Below, one piece after another: positions 19,420 to 29,358 of a DNA stretch of 64,000 nucleotides (position 1 is the stretch's first letter; each line of letters starts with the position of its first letter). The notes under the pieces are model-generated. The model searched no databases and was not told the DNA's origin. It saw only the letters and a program-made list of their open reading frames with translations. The DNA is from UBA1447 sp002329225. GTDB lineage: Bacteria; Bacillota; Clostridia; Oscillospirales; Acutalibacteraceae. The position numbers and the translations under genes were made by a program. The DNA lies in contig JBMNVN010000005.1 of the NCBI GenBank assembly GCA_050946835.1, positions 1 through 64,000 of the forward strand. The letters run 5' to 3'.

Positions 19420-20682
19420 ATGAAGAAGATAGAGGTATTAAAATTACCGGCTTATTGCTATCCGGAGCAGATTTCAAGCTCCCATCTTATTGAAGATTTG
19501 AATAAAGCTTTTTACCAAGCCGGTTTCCATACAACAGCCTATGCACCCACCCCCTGTCGCGGGATTGATGATGAAACAAGAAAAAAATACAAGAAAATCA
19601 AGCACGAACGGTTGGAGAACGGAAGCCTTGATTTATACAGATTTTCTCTTTTTAAGGAAGGAAAGAATCCAATCGGCAGAGCTTGGCGATATGTTCTCAG
19701 CAATCTGATACAGTACCATAAGGGGATAAGCGCCAAGAATATCGATATTATTTTTGCATTGAGCACTCCTCCGACACAGGGTATCTTATGCGGGAAGGTT
19801 GCAAAAAAGCTTAGCAAAAGATATGGATATAAGGTCCCCTTTGTTTACAGCCTGCAGGATGTTTTTCCTGACTCCTTAGTTTCAGCGGGGATGACATCAA
19901 AGGGCTCTTTAATCTGGAGAATCGGAAGGAAGATAGAAGATATCACCTATAGGTTTGCTGACAAAATTATAGTTATTAGCGATGATATAAAAAAGAATAT
20001 TTTAGCTAAAGGCGTTCCCGAGGAAAAAATTGCGGTTATTCCCAATTGGATTGACACGGAAAAAGTATATCCGGTTCCCCGGAGTGAGAACGCACTTTTT
20101 GATGAACTCGGAATAGACAGAAATGATTTTATTATTGTTTATGCAGGCAATTTAGGAATGGCCCAAGGCATTGATGCCTTTATTGATGCTGCCAAACAAA
20201 TTGATGATGTGAAGTTTTTAATCTTTGGCGAGGGCAGCAGTAAAGAAGAATATGCAAAAAGATGCGAGGGCTATAAACATATCCATATGTTGCCCCTTAT
20301 GCCTCGGGAGAGAGTATCAGAAGTATACAGTATGGGGGACTTAAGCCTTGTAGCTTGCAAACAAGGCTCAGGCAGCGGAGCTGTTCCAAGCAAGACATTC
20401 AGCATTATGTCAACGGCAACTCCGGTGTTGCTGAATTTTGATGCGGGGACAGAACTGTGGGATTTAATCGAAGCAAATAAATGCGGGTTGTGTACAAATG
20501 CCGGAAAAACACAGGAACTTGTTGAAGCAATCAGATATGCAAAACAGCATTCCGAAGAGTTGGATGTTATGGGTGAAAATGCAAGGAAATGTGTTGAACA
20601 AAATTACTCAAAAGAAACAGGGACAGGCCGCATAATAAATTTAATGGAAGAAACATTGAAAAAAGCAGGTAATAAAAGATGA
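19420..20682 (+). CDS. Glycosyltransferase family 4, WbuB-like (putative L-FucNAc transferase)
   Basis: The ATG at 19420 follows GGGAG; an upstream in-frame ATG-like start adds only MTGDWN. The 420-residue protein has the two-domain GT-B layout, with YSLQDVFPDSLVSAGM near residue 150, VIPNWIDTEKVYPV near ~210, the VYAGNLGMAQGID nucleotide-sugar region near ~245 and GSGSGAVPSK near ~330. These match WbuB-like enzymes, which in other bacteria transfer L-fucosamine. That agrees with the UDP-L-FucNAc genes fnlA/B/C in the same locus. The stop overlaps the next gene by 4 bases. The family assignment is strong; the sugar specificity is inferred from context. Confidence 0.85.
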   Translation: MKKIEVLKLPAYCYPEQISSSHLIEDLNKAFYQAGFHTTAYAPTPCRGIDDETRKKYKKIKHERLENGSLDLYRFSLFKEGKNPIGRAWRYVLSNLIQYHKGISAKNIDIIFALSTPPTQGILCGKVAKKLSKRYGYKVPFVYSLQDVFPDSLVSAGMTSKGSLIWRIGRKIEDITYRFADKIIVISDDIKKNILAKGVPEEKIAVIPNWIDTEKVYPVPRSENALFDELGIDRNDFIIVYAGNLGMAQGIDAFIDAAKQIDDVKFLIFGEGSSKEEYAKRCEGYKHIHMLPLMPRERVSEVYSMGDLSLVACKQGSGSGAVPSKTFSIMSTATPVLLNFDAGTELWDLIEANKCGLCTNAGKTQELVEAIRYAKQHSEELDVMGENARKCVEQNYSKETGTGRIINLMEETLKKAGNKR

Positions 20683-21773
20683 AGAAAGTAGCTATTCTCA
20701 GCGCAGTCAATGTAAAGCACATGTCGCTAATCTCGCTTTATACGGATATTCTGAAAAAATATGATGTCCGGGTAGATTTTATTTACATGGATAAATACGG
20801 TGAGGATGAGCCTTTTGATTGTGACAATAAGTATCGCTATGTCAATGTGATTGAAAGAAATTGGAATCCGGTCAAAAAGGTGATGGGGTATTTATCATTT
20901 ATCCCTTATGCCCAAAAAATCTTAAATGAGAACGAGTATGATTTTGTGATTGTTTGGAATGATGTTGCAATCTTTATGTTTGCGGATTATCTGCGCCGAA
21001 AATATAAGGGTAAGTATTGTGTAAACATCCGTGACAATGTGCTATACGACAAAAAATTCTTTCAACGCAGATATGAAAAATGTTTCTTAAATTCGGCATT
21101 TAACACGATATCTTCAAAAGGATATTTAGATTTTCTTCCTAAGAAACCGGAGTATATGCAGATACATTCGCTGAACTTAAGCGCCCTTCAGGGGATGAAA
21201 GTTCATGACCGAATCCGAGTTGAGGGAGAACCGATTCGGATAGGATTTATCGGCTATGTCAGATTTTTTGAAAGAAACAAAAAATTGCTGGATGTATTTA
21301 AAAACGACAGCAGGTTTGAACTGCACTACTATGGAAAGGGTGCAGAAGTGATGGAAAAATATGCGGAAGAAAACGGAATAATCAACACGAACTTTCACGG
21401 GGGCTTCCCGGTTTCGGATACGGCAAAATACCTCGAACGAATCGACATTATTAATAATCTGTATGGAAATGACAACTTAAATCTTAGAAAGGCTATATCA
21501 ATCAAGTTTTTTCACGCTTTATACGCTAAAATCCCGATTTTAATCTCTCCGGATACATATGTTGGGAAATTGGCGCAGGAATTAGGCGTGGGGTTTGAGG
21601 TGTCGGACGACAGCATCGATGAAGAACTGCCGGACAGATTGTATTCATGGTACAAAAGCATTGATTTTAATGCTTTGTGCAGTAATGCGGAACAATACCT
21701 GACAATGGCCAAACAGGAAAACAATCGCTTGGAACAAAGGCTCACTGCCATATTGGCCGATAAGAGTGAATAA
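20679..21773 (+). CDS. Glycosyltransferase family 4-like protein
   Basis: The start ATG overlaps the stop of the previous gene (ATGA). The 364-residue product resembles GT-B glycosyltransferases. It has a Rossmann-like N-terminus (KKVAILSAVNVKHMS), the interdomain segment RIGFIGYVRFFERNK near residue 187, and a C-terminal part with FHALYAKIPILISPDTYVG where donor binding normally occurs. Similarity is weaker than for the upstream gene, so donor and acceptor cannot be predicted. It is the last intact gene before a decayed stretch and may be the end of the first transcription unit of the locus. Confidence 0.75.
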   Translation: MKKVAILSAVNVKHMSLISLYTDILKKYDVRVDFIYMDKYGEDEPFDCDNKYRYVNVIERNWNPVKKVMGYLSFIPYAQKILNENEYDFVIVWNDVAIFMFADYLRRKYKGKYCVNIRDNVLYDKKFFQRRYEKCFLNSAFNTISSKGYLDFLPKKPEYMQIHSLNLSALQGMKVHDRIRVEGEPIRIGFIGYVRFFERNKKLLDVFKNDSRFELHYYGKGAEVMEKYAEENGIINTNFHGGFPVSDTAKYLERIDIINNLYGNDNLNLRKAISIKFFHALYAKIPILISPDTYVGKLAQELGVGFEVSDDSIDEELPDRLYSWYKSIDFNALCSNAEQYLTMAKQENNRLEQRLTAILADKSE

Positions 21774-22101
21774 TAAGAACGCACTGTTTTAAAGGGTTAG
21801 CGAGAACCGATGAAGTTCGTCTGTGCGTGGTGTGCGGCACAGGACAGGGAACGCATAGGTGTGTTATGCTAGAATAAATCTATGACAGATTTTTTACGGG
21901 CTTGCGTCATAAAAGTTTAACCTCTATACAGAAATCACCTTTAAATTACATCAATTCACTATTAAAAATTACTCTTATATGTTAAAATATGCGATAATAT
22001 ATGTTAGTTATCCTTATGAAGCAATGACACAATGTTATTTGAAACTTAAAAAATGCAGTTATATGAGAAAAAATTATAAAAACATATAATTATAAAATTA
22101 C

Positions 22102-22128
22102 AGACGGTCATTCGGTACCGTCTTTTAG
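22102..22128 (+). terminator. Possible terminator before the decayed region
   Basis: A 7-bp stem (AGACGGT with ACCGTCT), an 8-base loop and TTTTAG follow. The stretch 21774-22101 is AT-rich, and I see no gene in it. Confidence 0.5.
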
Positions 22129-22157
22129 TTGTATGATAAAATATTAAGGGTGAGAAT

Positions 22158-22253
22158 ATGAATTACTTGGTAGTGGTAGCGCATCCCGGTGATGAAGTTC
22201 TTGGAGCAGGGGCTACAATGTATAAATTAACACAGGCGGTCATGCTAGAGTAA
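22158..22253 (+). pseudogene. 5' fragment of a PIG-L/LmbE-family deacetylase gene
   Basis: An ATG after a GGGTGAGA ribosome binding site opens 31 codons beginning MNYLVVVAHPGDEVLG. This is the PIG-L signature AHPDDEVLG with the first Asp changed to Gly. After KLTQ the frame passes into unrelated sequence and stops. The rest of the gene is missing. It abuts the PglD-like remnant that follows, as expected after a deletion joining two neighbouring polysaccharide genes. Confidence 0.75.
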
Positions 22254-22618
22254 TCGCAGATATAATAGAAGCAAACGGCGACGAACTTGTAGGATTTTTA
22301 GATGATGATGAAACAAAACCCGTCTTAGGTAAAGTGGAAGACTATGCTGAATATCCCGATTGCTGATTTATAGTAGGTATAGGCAATACAAAAATAAGAA
22401 AAAAACTGTCAAACCTGCCTGTAAAATGGCACACGGCTGTACATCTTTCAGCAGTAATCTCCGACAGCTTAACCATAGCGAAAGGTACAGTTATAATGCC
22501 GAATGCCGTGATTAATTCAGACGCAAAAATCGGAAGGCATTGTATTATCAATACCTCTGCAGTGGTAGAGCATGACAATATATACAGGTGCGCTCGCAAG
22601 CAAAATAGATATGATTGA
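22238..22618 (+). pseudogene. Decayed PglD-like sugar O/N-acyltransferase gene
   Basis: Read from 22238, the frame gives GHARVIADIIEANGDELVGFLDDD, then an in-frame TGA at 22364-22366, then FIVGIGNTKIRKKLS and a left-handed-helix-like VMPNAVINSDAKIGRHC stretch ending at VVEHDN. It stops at 22616. This is the PglD/NeuD acyltransferase pattern without its start (the GAGGHARV glycine motif is cut at GH), with an internal stop and without the C-terminal hexapeptide domain. After 22618, up to 22660, a different frame reads coding-like but unidentified residues. The intact gene would have acted with the aminotransferases of this locus to make a di-N-acetylated or N-acetylated amino sugar. Confidence 0.75.
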
Positions 22619-22704
22619 GCAGTCGGAACTCCTTAAAAGATGGGGAGGATACTACGGCTGAATTAATAAGGAAAATATAAAAGTAACAGGAAGTGAAATA
22701 TACT

Positions 22705-23940
22705 ATGCAAGAAGTGAAAAACAATCCGGTTGATAACAGAAAAATTCCTTTCAGCCCGCCCGATATATCGGAGTTGGAAATAGAAGAAGTGGCGGCGACG
22801 TTAAGATCCGGTTGGATTACAACGGGACCGAGAACAAAGCAATTGGAAAAAAATATTGCAGAATATGTTGGCACGGAAAAATGCGTATGCCTTAACTCTC
22901 AGACCGCTTGTGCAGAGATGGCGCTACATGTTATGGGAATAGGAGAAGGCGATGAAGTAATTACATCGGCATATACCTATACGGCGACAGCCTCCGTTAT
23001 AGCCCATGTAGGAGCCAAAATCGTTTTAGTAGATACGCAAAAAGACAGCCTTGAAATGGATTATGATGCAGTAGAAGCGGCGATTAACGAGAATACAAAG
23101 GCAATTATACCGATAGACTTGGCAGGAATACCTTGTGATTATGATAGAATATTTGAAATAGCGGAAAATAAGAAACATATATTCAAACCGAATAATGATA
23201 TACAGGCAGCCTTGGGCAGAGTAGCAATAATGGCTGACACTGCACACGCTTTTGGTGCAAAACTTAAAGGTAAGATGGTGGGCTCTATTGCCGACTTCTC
23301 AAGCACCAGTTTTCATGCAGTCAAAAACCTTACCACGGCAGAAGGCGGAGCAGTTACATGGAATACTATCCCCGGCATAAGTAACGATGATATATATACC
23401 AAATTTCAACTACTCAGTTTGCACGGACAGTCTAAAGACGCATTGGCTAAGACAAAACTTGGCTCGTGGGAATTTGATATATTAGGCACATACTATAAAT
23501 GCAATATGACAGACATAGCGGCAGCTATAGGACTCAAACAATTTGAGAGATATCCCGAGATGTTAAGACGCAGAAGAGAAATGGTAGGAAAATATGACTC
23601 TGCACTCAGAGCGATAGGAGTACAAACACTTGACCATTATACGGACAAGTGGGAATCGTCCGGACACTTATACATTACAAGAGTTCCCGGTGTTACAGAG
23701 GAACAACGTAATAATATTGTAATAAAATTGGCGGAGCAAGGAATAGGAATTGCAGTCCACTATAAACCGCTGCCTATGTTTACAGCATATAAAAACTTGG
23801 GCTTTGATATAAAAGGCTATCCCAATGCTTATACACGATATGCAAATTCTCTTACACTACCGCTTTATACTCGATTGACAGATGAAGATGTAGAGTATGT
23901 GATAGAGAAATATTCAGAAATACTCAAGGAGTATATATAG
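22705..23940 (+). CDS. DegT/DnrJ/EryC1-family sugar aminotransferase
   Basis: The ATG at 22705 is chosen over the GTG at 22693 because the AGGAAG site lies about 12 bases before the ATG and directly abuts the GTG. The 411-residue protein shows KIPFSPPDISELEIEEV and RSGWITTGPRTKQLE at the N-terminus, SFHAVKNLTTAEGGAV with the PLP lysine near residue 215, and a C-terminal HYKPLPMFTAY. It belongs to the ArnB/PseC/WecE-type group that aminates 4-keto sugars. Two aminotransferases in one locus suggest either two amino sugars or replacement over time. The gene is more AT-rich than the genes after 27000, suggesting separate acquisition. The next ~235 bp (23941-24175) are AT-rich with no gene seen. 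Confidence 0.86.
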   Translation: MQEVKNNPVDNRKIPFSPPDISELEIEEVAATLRSGWITTGPRTKQLEKNIAEYVGTEKCVCLNSQTACAEMALHVMGIGEGDEVITSAYTYTATASVIAHVGAKIVLVDTQKDSLEMDYDAVEAAINENTKAIIPIDLAGIPCDYDRIFEIAENKKHIFKPNNDIQAALGRVAIMADTAHAFGAKLKGKMVGSIADFSSTSFHAVKNLTTAEGGAVTWNTIPGISNDDIYTKFQLLSLHGQSKDALAKTKLGSWEFDILGTYYKCNMTDIAAAIGLKQFERYPEMLRRRREMVGKYDSALRAIGVQTLDHYTDKWESSGHLYITRVPGVTEEQRNNIVIKLAEQGIGIAVHYKPLPMFTAYKNLGFDIKGYPNAYTRYANSLTLPLYTRLTDEDVEYVIEKYSEILKEYI

Positions 23941-24175
23941 ATAAAATCCTTCCATAACAAAATATGTATTACAACCTTAGAAGCGGTAGTTAGTAACGGT
24001 ATATGTAAAACTTGATTGAAACTAAGAATAATCATATAATTAAGAAGTAATGCTACAAGCATATTTGTGATTGTGTTATTTAAAGTCTACGTTTTCGAAG
24101 GAATTTATCTGCTTCAAGTAGTAAGAAAACTTGCTGTAAGAAGCCCAGCATTGGGTGCGAAAGGGATGTGAAGAA

Positions 24176-25642
24176 TTGATTATTATCCATTTTGGTATAG
24201 TTATAAGCACCATTGTTTCAATGGTGGTGACAATGCCTTTCTTTAACACCATTTCCGATGCCTATAATTTGCTTTTTCTATTGCCCGGCGTTTTTCTTCT
24301 GGTATACGGCCTTGTTTATTCTCCCTTACTCAAACAGGCGAATATTCGCTACAGCACATGGATAATTGTATTTTTTTCTTGGCTTAAATGTACGCTTATG
24401 CCTTTTTTGGGTGTTATAACAAAACAGTATTTGTTCCCCGGCGCCTTTTCCACGGCAAGATCTACAAAAATTGCAATTATGCTGATTTCTTACGAACAGA
24501 TTATTGTGGGGTTGACGTTTTTAATATATTCACAGGGCAAGCGAAAAGATATTAAGAATTTAGAGACCGACATCAGGCTTGCCGGAAGTATTCCGGCGTA
24601 TATAGTTTTTATAATTGCAGCTACCGGTATATTCTTTAGATTTGGAGATTTGAACAGCACGGAATTCGTTGTGAAAAGTGCAAGCACGGGAGTCCGTTCA
24701 GGGGACGTTATGTATACAGGACATCGCCTGCTAAATGCGGTTATTTCGGCGGCGCTTTTGTTTACTTTCTTAATTTTGACGGAAAAAATGAGACAGGCAA
24801 ATGAACTTAAAAAGAAAGGTATATATTCTACTGTTTCAATGATTATGGCAATGCTCATGATTGCGATAATTTTTGACGAAAGGCGAGCCACACAGCTTTA
24901 CACAGCTTTTTGCACCATATGGTTGCTGACGAGGGTTTTCCCGGAGCGAAAAAGAAAAATAATTATTACGCTTGTTTCTGTAGCGGGTTTTGTTTTGGTT
25001 ATGATGAGTATATACAAGTTTTTCAATGCGTTTATATATGGATATCGCGGCGCACTAAGCCGTACAAATATTGACTTACTGTGGATATCAAGAACACTTG
25101 AGTCCTACTTTTTCGGTGTGCAAACAAATTCAAACAATGTCGGCTTTGCAGATATGGCCCATTTAGGTATAAAAAACATGTTTTTTGACTTTGGGCGATC
25201 CACCTTCGGACTGAGCTTTTTGCTCAAAAACCGGATGCCGACTACTTCCGAAATTTACAATTCAACATTTTATTTTGGCAGCCAAAAAACCGGGATGTTA
25301 TTCTCAAGCGTGGCCTACGGGTACTTGTATTTGGGGCCTGTATTTGCGCCGATTATGACTGTCCTAAATATTTTAATATTGCTTAACCTTGAAACCGCTT
25401 TGAGAAAATGCCGATCAATGGAGATGACATACATTCTCAGCTTTGCTTTTGCCAGATTTGGATTTACTATTTTTCATCATACCCCGCCGCTTATCAGTTC
25501 TGCCGGCACTTTTTTTGCAATTAACGGATTGATTTTTCTGGCGGGGCGGATGTTCCAAAAAATACAAGAGCCGACTTATCAGCCTCATATGAAACCCTCG
25601 GATTACAGCAAAAGCGGCACCGGGCAGAGGATAAAAACATAA
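24176..25642 (+). CDS. Polysaccharide polymerase-like membrane protein (Wzy type)
   Basis: The start is probably TTG at 24176, nine bases after AAAGGGA; a GTG at 24155 is possible but overlaps that site. The ~488-residue protein has about ten or more hydrophobic segments and a long extracytoplasmic loop between residues ~280 and 380. The loop contains YGYRGALSRTN and SFLLKNRMPTTSEIYN, a layout typical of O-antigen/capsule polymerases, which have little sequence conservation. It sits just before the flippase gene, as expected for a Wzy. Its role would be to join undecaprenyl-linked repeat units on the outer face of the membrane. Identification rests on topology and context, not on motifs. Confidence 0.72.
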   Translation: MIIIHFGIVISTIVSMVVTMPFFNTISDAYNLLFLLPGVFLLVYGLVYSPLLKQANIRYSTWIIVFFSWLKCTLMPFLGVITKQYLFPGAFSTARSTKIAIMLISYEQIIVGLTFLIYSQGKRKDIKNLETDIRLAGSIPAYIVFIIAATGIFFRFGDLNSTEFVVKSASTGVRSGDVMYTGHRLLNAVISAALLFTFLILTEKMRQANELKKKGIYSTVSMIMAMLMIAIIFDERRATQLYTAFCTIWLLTRVFPERKRKIIITLVSVAGFVLVMMSIYKFFNAFIYGYRGALSRTNIDLLWISRTLESYFFGVQTNSNNVGFADMAHLGIKNMFFDFGRSTFGLSFLLKNRMPTTSEIYNSTFYFGSQKTGMLFSSVAYGYLYLGPVFAPIMTVLNILILLNLETALRKCRSMEMTYILSFAFARFGFTIFHHTPPLISSAGTFFAINGLIFLAGRMFQKIQEPTYQPHMKPSDYSKSGTGQRIKT

Positions 25643-25721
25643 AGAGGTTTTTATCCTGCCCGTGAAAGCAATTTTAAAGAAAACTGAAAGCGTAATGGTT
25701 CAGAAGATGGTGAAAATTTAA

Positions 25722-27008
25722 TTGCGAGATAAAATAGTCAGACTTAAGAACAGCAAGTTTTTAAAATCCATATCGATTCTAACAACGGGCTCAGTTATCG
25801 CTCAGATAATTACTGTTGTTGCTTCGCCTTTAATTACAAGGCTTTTCAGTCCGGCAGATATCGGAATATACACATATATTTTGTCTTTGGCAAACATATT
25901 TAATGCGGCGATGAACGGCAGATATGATTTAGCCATTGTGTCTGAAGAAAAACAGGAACGGGTCTTTCCGCTTATAAAACTGTCGTTTCTTTTTTCCGTA
26001 GCTATGAGTGCGGCTGTAAGTACCGGTTATTTTATTTATTTTAAATTTTTTTCAAAGGAGTATGCGGACTACCCCTATATTCCCGTCTTGATTTTTGTAT
26101 TACTGATGTCATTCGGTCTGATAAACATACTGACATCTTTTAATAACCGCAACAAAGAGTATTTTGTTATGTCTTCGGTTTATGTTATTCGCACCGCTTC
26201 ACAAAATATCGGGGCAGTTATCGGCGGACTTTTGAAGGCGGGAATGCCGGGTTTACTATTACCTTATGTTTTGGGGCAGTTTTTGGGTATTAACAGGCAG
26301 GCGAAAATGTTAAAACCCCACTTGAAAGAGGTTGTGAAAGTTTCTAAGGAAGAAATGAAAGAAGTAATGAAAATTCATTACAAGCAACCGCTTTTTTCCG
26401 CTCCCGCTCAACTTCTTAGCGGACTATCATATTCTTCCGTGACGCTTTTTATTAAGGCACTGTTCAATACCAGCGTGGTGGGCTATTATTCTATTTCAAT
26501 GAGAGTCTTGGGCTTGCCTCTATCGGTAATCAGCGGAAATGTCTCCAAGGTCTTTTTTGCCGATGCATCCAGAGAGTATGATAAAACAGGACAATTCTAT
26601 AACTCTTTTAAAAAGACGGCGCTGTTTTTAGTTGCCCTTTCAATACCGATGGTGTTGGGGATGTTTTTTATCGTTCCCCCCTTATGCCGCCCGATTTTCG
26701 GGGAAGGGTGGGAAGTTGCCGGAACTTATATCAGAATTCTCTCATTTATGTTTGGCTTCAGGTTCATTACAACCTCATTAACTCCCGGACTTATTGTTGC
26801 TAATAAGCAAAACTACGACTTGCCGTTTCAAGTTGCTCTCGTCGCTATCGCATTGGGGTGCTATATTGTAGCAAAAACATTTAATCTTTCTATGGAAGAA
26901 TTCCTGATTCTTATTAGCGCTTTCTTCTCTTTGAGGTTCTTCAGCTATTTTCTTTTCATAGGAAGGTTGTCAAAAAAGAAAGGTGAGATAAAAAATGAAA
27001 CCGATTAA
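25722..27008 (+). CDS. Oligosaccharide flippase, Wzx/MATE-like
   Basis: The TTG at 25722 starts a 428-residue protein with about twelve membrane segments. Its N-terminus (SILTTGSVIAQIITVVASPLITRLFSPADIGIYTY) is characteristic of polysaccharide flippases, where the RLFSPADIGIY-type motif recurs. GYYSISMRVLGLPLSVISGNVSKVFF in the middle also fits. It would move lipid-linked repeat units across the membrane for the neighbouring polymerase. It overlaps the next gene by 14 bases. The ribosome binding site is weak (GATGGTG), so expression may depend on the upstream gene. Confidence 0.88.
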   Translation: MRDKIVRLKNSKFLKSISILTTGSVIAQIITVVASPLITRLFSPADIGIYTYILSLANIFNAAMNGRYDLAIVSEEKQERVFPLIKLSFLFSVAMSAAVSTGYFIYFKFFSKEYADYPYIPVLIFVLLMSFGLINILTSFNNRNKEYFVMSSVYVIRTASQNIGAVIGGLLKAGMPGLLLPYVLGQFLGINRQAKMLKPHLKEVVKVSKEEMKEVMKIHYKQPLFSAPAQLLSGLSYSSVTLFIKALFNTSVVGYYSISMRVLGLPLSVISGNVSKVFFADASREYDKTGQFYNSFKKTALFLVALSIPMVLGMFFIVPPLCRPIFGEGWEVAGTYIRILSFMFGFRFITTSLTPGLIVANKQNYDLPFQVALVAIALGCYIVAKTFNLSMEEFLILISAFFSLRFFSYFLFIGRLSKKKGEIKNETD

Positions 27009-28221
27009 TGTGATCGGCCTTGGGTATATCGGGCTTCCCACGGCTCTGATGTTTGCCGCCAACGGGGTGGCTGTTACAGGCACTGACTACAATAAAGACC
27101 TTGTGCAAACCCTAAAGGCAGGCAGAACCACTTTTGAAGAAGAGGGACTCGATGAGCTTTTTCAACAGGCACTGGATAAGGGTGTTGTTTTCTCAAATGA
27201 ATACATAAAAACGGATACCTACATTGTTGCGGTGCCTACCCCTTATGACAAAGCCAGCAAAAAAATTGATCCTTCATATATCATAAGTGCGGTCAAAAGT
27301 GTGATGGAAGTCTGTGTTAAGGGCGCAACGGTTGTAATAGAATCCACTGTTTCCCCCGGAACTATGGACAAATACATTCGTCCCGCTGTGAAAGCGGCCG
27401 GCTTTACGGCGGGTAAAGACATCCATTTGGTTCATGCGCCCGAAAGGATTATCCCCGGGAATATGGTTTATGAACTTAAGCACAACTCCCGCACAATAGG
27501 CGCCGACGATATAGAGGTGGGGGAGAAGGTCAAGGCCTTATACGAGTCTTTCTGTGAGGGTGAGATTGTGCTCACGGATATAAGGACCGCCGAAATGACC
27601 AAGGTTGTTGAAAACACTTACAGGGATGTCAATATCGCCTTTGCCAATGAATTGGCTAAAATTTGCCGCTCGGATAACATGGATGTTTATGAAATTATCC
27701 GTATTGCCAGCAAGCACCCCAGGGTCAATATACTTCAGCCGGGACCCGGCGTGGGCGGGCACTGCATATCGGTGGACCCCTGGTTCTTAGTGGGTGATTA
27801 TCCGGAACATACGAAACTCATTCTCAGCGCCAGGCAAATCAATGATTCAATGCCAGACTTTGTTTTAGAACGAATCCATAATATTATGAAAGAAAACGGT
27901 TTAACCGATGTTTCAAGAGTAGGTCTTTACGGTTTGACCTACAAAGAAAATGTGGACGACACCAGGGAGAGCCCGACTCTGCAGTTGTTGGAAAGCATGG
28001 AAAGACATCTGGCACCGGGGCTAAAGGTTTATGATCCTTTTGTTAAAAGGGATGTTGTTCCGAACCAGTATCATAATCTTGACAAGTTTTTGGCTGATGT
28101 TGATATTGTTGTTATTATGGTGGGCCATGATGAGATAAAGAGCAACATGAATAAACTGGCTGATAAGATTGTTTTGGATACCAAGAATATTTGCAAGGCA
28201 GAGGGAACATACAAACTATAA
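26995..28221 (+). CDS. wecC: UDP-N-acetyl-D-mannosamine dehydrogenase
   Basis: This NAD-dependent enzyme oxidises UDP-ManNAc to UDP-ManNAcA in two steps. The 408-residue sequence has the Rossmann start NVIGLGYIGLPTALMFA, the VAVPTPYD and ESTVSPGTMD segments, the HAPERIIPGN motif, and GPGVGGHCISVDPWF near residue 258 containing the catalytic cysteine. The HCISVDPWF form points to the WecC/CapL branch rather than UDP-glucose dehydrogenase. It overlaps the flippase gene and lies directly before the wecB-like gene, so the pair supplies UDP-ManNAcA to the polysaccharide. Base composition is richer in GC than the genes just upstream. Confidence 0.92.
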   Translation: MKPINVIGLGYIGLPTALMFAANGVAVTGTDYNKDLVQTLKAGRTTFEEEGLDELFQQALDKGVVFSNEYIKTDTYIVAVPTPYDKASKKIDPSYIISAVKSVMEVCVKGATVVIESTVSPGTMDKYIRPAVKAAGFTAGKDIHLVHAPERIIPGNMVYELKHNSRTIGADDIEVGEKVKALYESFCEGEIVLTDIRTAEMTKVVENTYRDVNIAFANELAKICRSDNMDVYEIIRIASKHPRVNILQPGPGVGGHCISVDPWFLVGDYPEHTKLILSARQINDSMPDFVLERIHNIMKENGLTDVSRVGLYGLTYKENVDDTRESPTLQLLESMERHLAPGLKVYDPFVKRDVVPNQYHNLDKFLADVDIVVIMVGHDEIKSNMNKLADKIVLDTKNICKAEGTYKL

Positions 28222-28245
28222 AAACATATTGAACGGAGAATTGAG

Positions 28246-29358
28246 ATGAAAAAAGTTATGCTTGTCTTCGGCACGAGGCCGGAAGCGATAAAAATGTGTC
28301 CGCTGGTCAACGAGCTTAAGGCAAGAAAAGGCGTTGAAACCGTTGTATGCGTTACGGGACAACACCGCCAGATGCTCGATCAGGTGCTGGAAGCCTTCGA
28401 TGTTGTGCCCGACTTTGACCTTTCAATAATGAGGGAAAAGCAGACCTTGTTTGACATAACAACGGACATTCTCAACCGTATTAAAGCCGTTTTGGACGAA
28501 GTTAAACCGGATGTGGTTTTAGTCCACGGGGACACGTCCACCACTTTTGTAACGGCCTTAGCCTGTTTTTACTCCCAAATTCCCGTGGGTCATGTGGAGG
28601 CGGGGCTACGCACCTACAATATTTACTCCCCCTATCCTGAAGAGTTTAACCGGCAGGCGGTCAGTATTATAGCCCGCTATAATTTCGCTCCTACTGAGCT
28701 TTCCGCAGAAAATCTCATAAAAGAGGGTAAGGATCGGTCGGAGATTTATATTACCGGCAACACCGCCATAGATGCACTTAAAACAACGGTGAGGGAAGAC
28801 TATAGCCACGAGCAGCTTGATTGGGCAAGTGACAGCAGACTGATTATGCTTACCGCCCATCGCAGGGAAAACTTGGGTGAACCCCTGCGCCATATGTTCA
28901 GAGCTATTAAGCGGATTGTAGATGAAACCCCGGATATTAAAGTTATCTACCCAATTCATCTTAACCCGGCAGTGCGGGAAGCAGCTAAAGAGGTTTTTAA
29001 AGACTGTGACAGAATAAGAATAATTGAGCCTTTGGATGTTTTGGATTTCCACAATTTCCTTGCCAGATCATATTTAATCTTGACGGACAGCGGCGGAATT
29101 CAGGAAGAAGCGCCGAGTTTGGGTAAACCCGTATTGGTTATGCGGGATACTACTGAGCGCCCGGAGGGGATAAAGGCCGGGACGCTCAAGCTTGTCGGGA
29201 CCGACGAGACCGTCATATATGAAACCTTTAAACTGTTGCTTGAGGACAAAAATGAATATGAAAAAATGAGCCGGGCAAGCAACCCTTATGGCGACGGTTT
29301 TGCCTGCCGCCGAATTGCTGAAATATTGATTGAGGAATTAGGGAGGGCGAAGAAATGA
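28246..29358 (+). CDS. wecB: UDP-N-acetylglucosamine 2-epimerase (non-hydrolysing)
   Basis: This enzyme converts UDP-GlcNAc to UDP-ManNAc. The 370-residue protein begins VMLVFGTRPEAIKMCPLV, followed by CVTGQHRQMLDQVL, VHGDTSTTF, VGHVEAGLRTYNIYSPYPEEFNRQ, LTAHRRENLGEPL and TDSGGIQEEAPSLGKPVLVMRDTTERPEG. These are all diagnostic of the WecB/MnaA family. The ATG follows CGGAG. The product feeds the WecC-like dehydrogenase encoded just upstream. It also overlaps the next gene by 4 bases. A second epimerase homologue at 32750 belongs to the FucNAc pathway instead. Confidence 0.95.
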   Translation: MKKVMLVFGTRPEAIKMCPLVNELKARKGVETVVCVTGQHRQMLDQVLEAFDVVPDFDLSIMREKQTLFDITTDILNRIKAVLDEVKPDVVLVHGDTSTTFVTALACFYSQIPVGHVEAGLRTYNIYSPYPEEFNRQAVSIIARYNFAPTELSAENLIKEGKDRSEIYITGNTAIDALKTTVREDYSHEQLDWASDSRLIMLTAHRRENLGEPLRHMFRAIKRIVDETPDIKVIYPIHLNPAVREAAKEVFKDCDRIRIIEPLDVLDFHNFLARSYLILTDSGGIQEEAPSLGKPVLVMRDTTERPEGIKAGTLKLVGTDETVIYETFKLLLEDKNEYEKMSRASNPYGDGFACRRIAEILIEELGRAKK

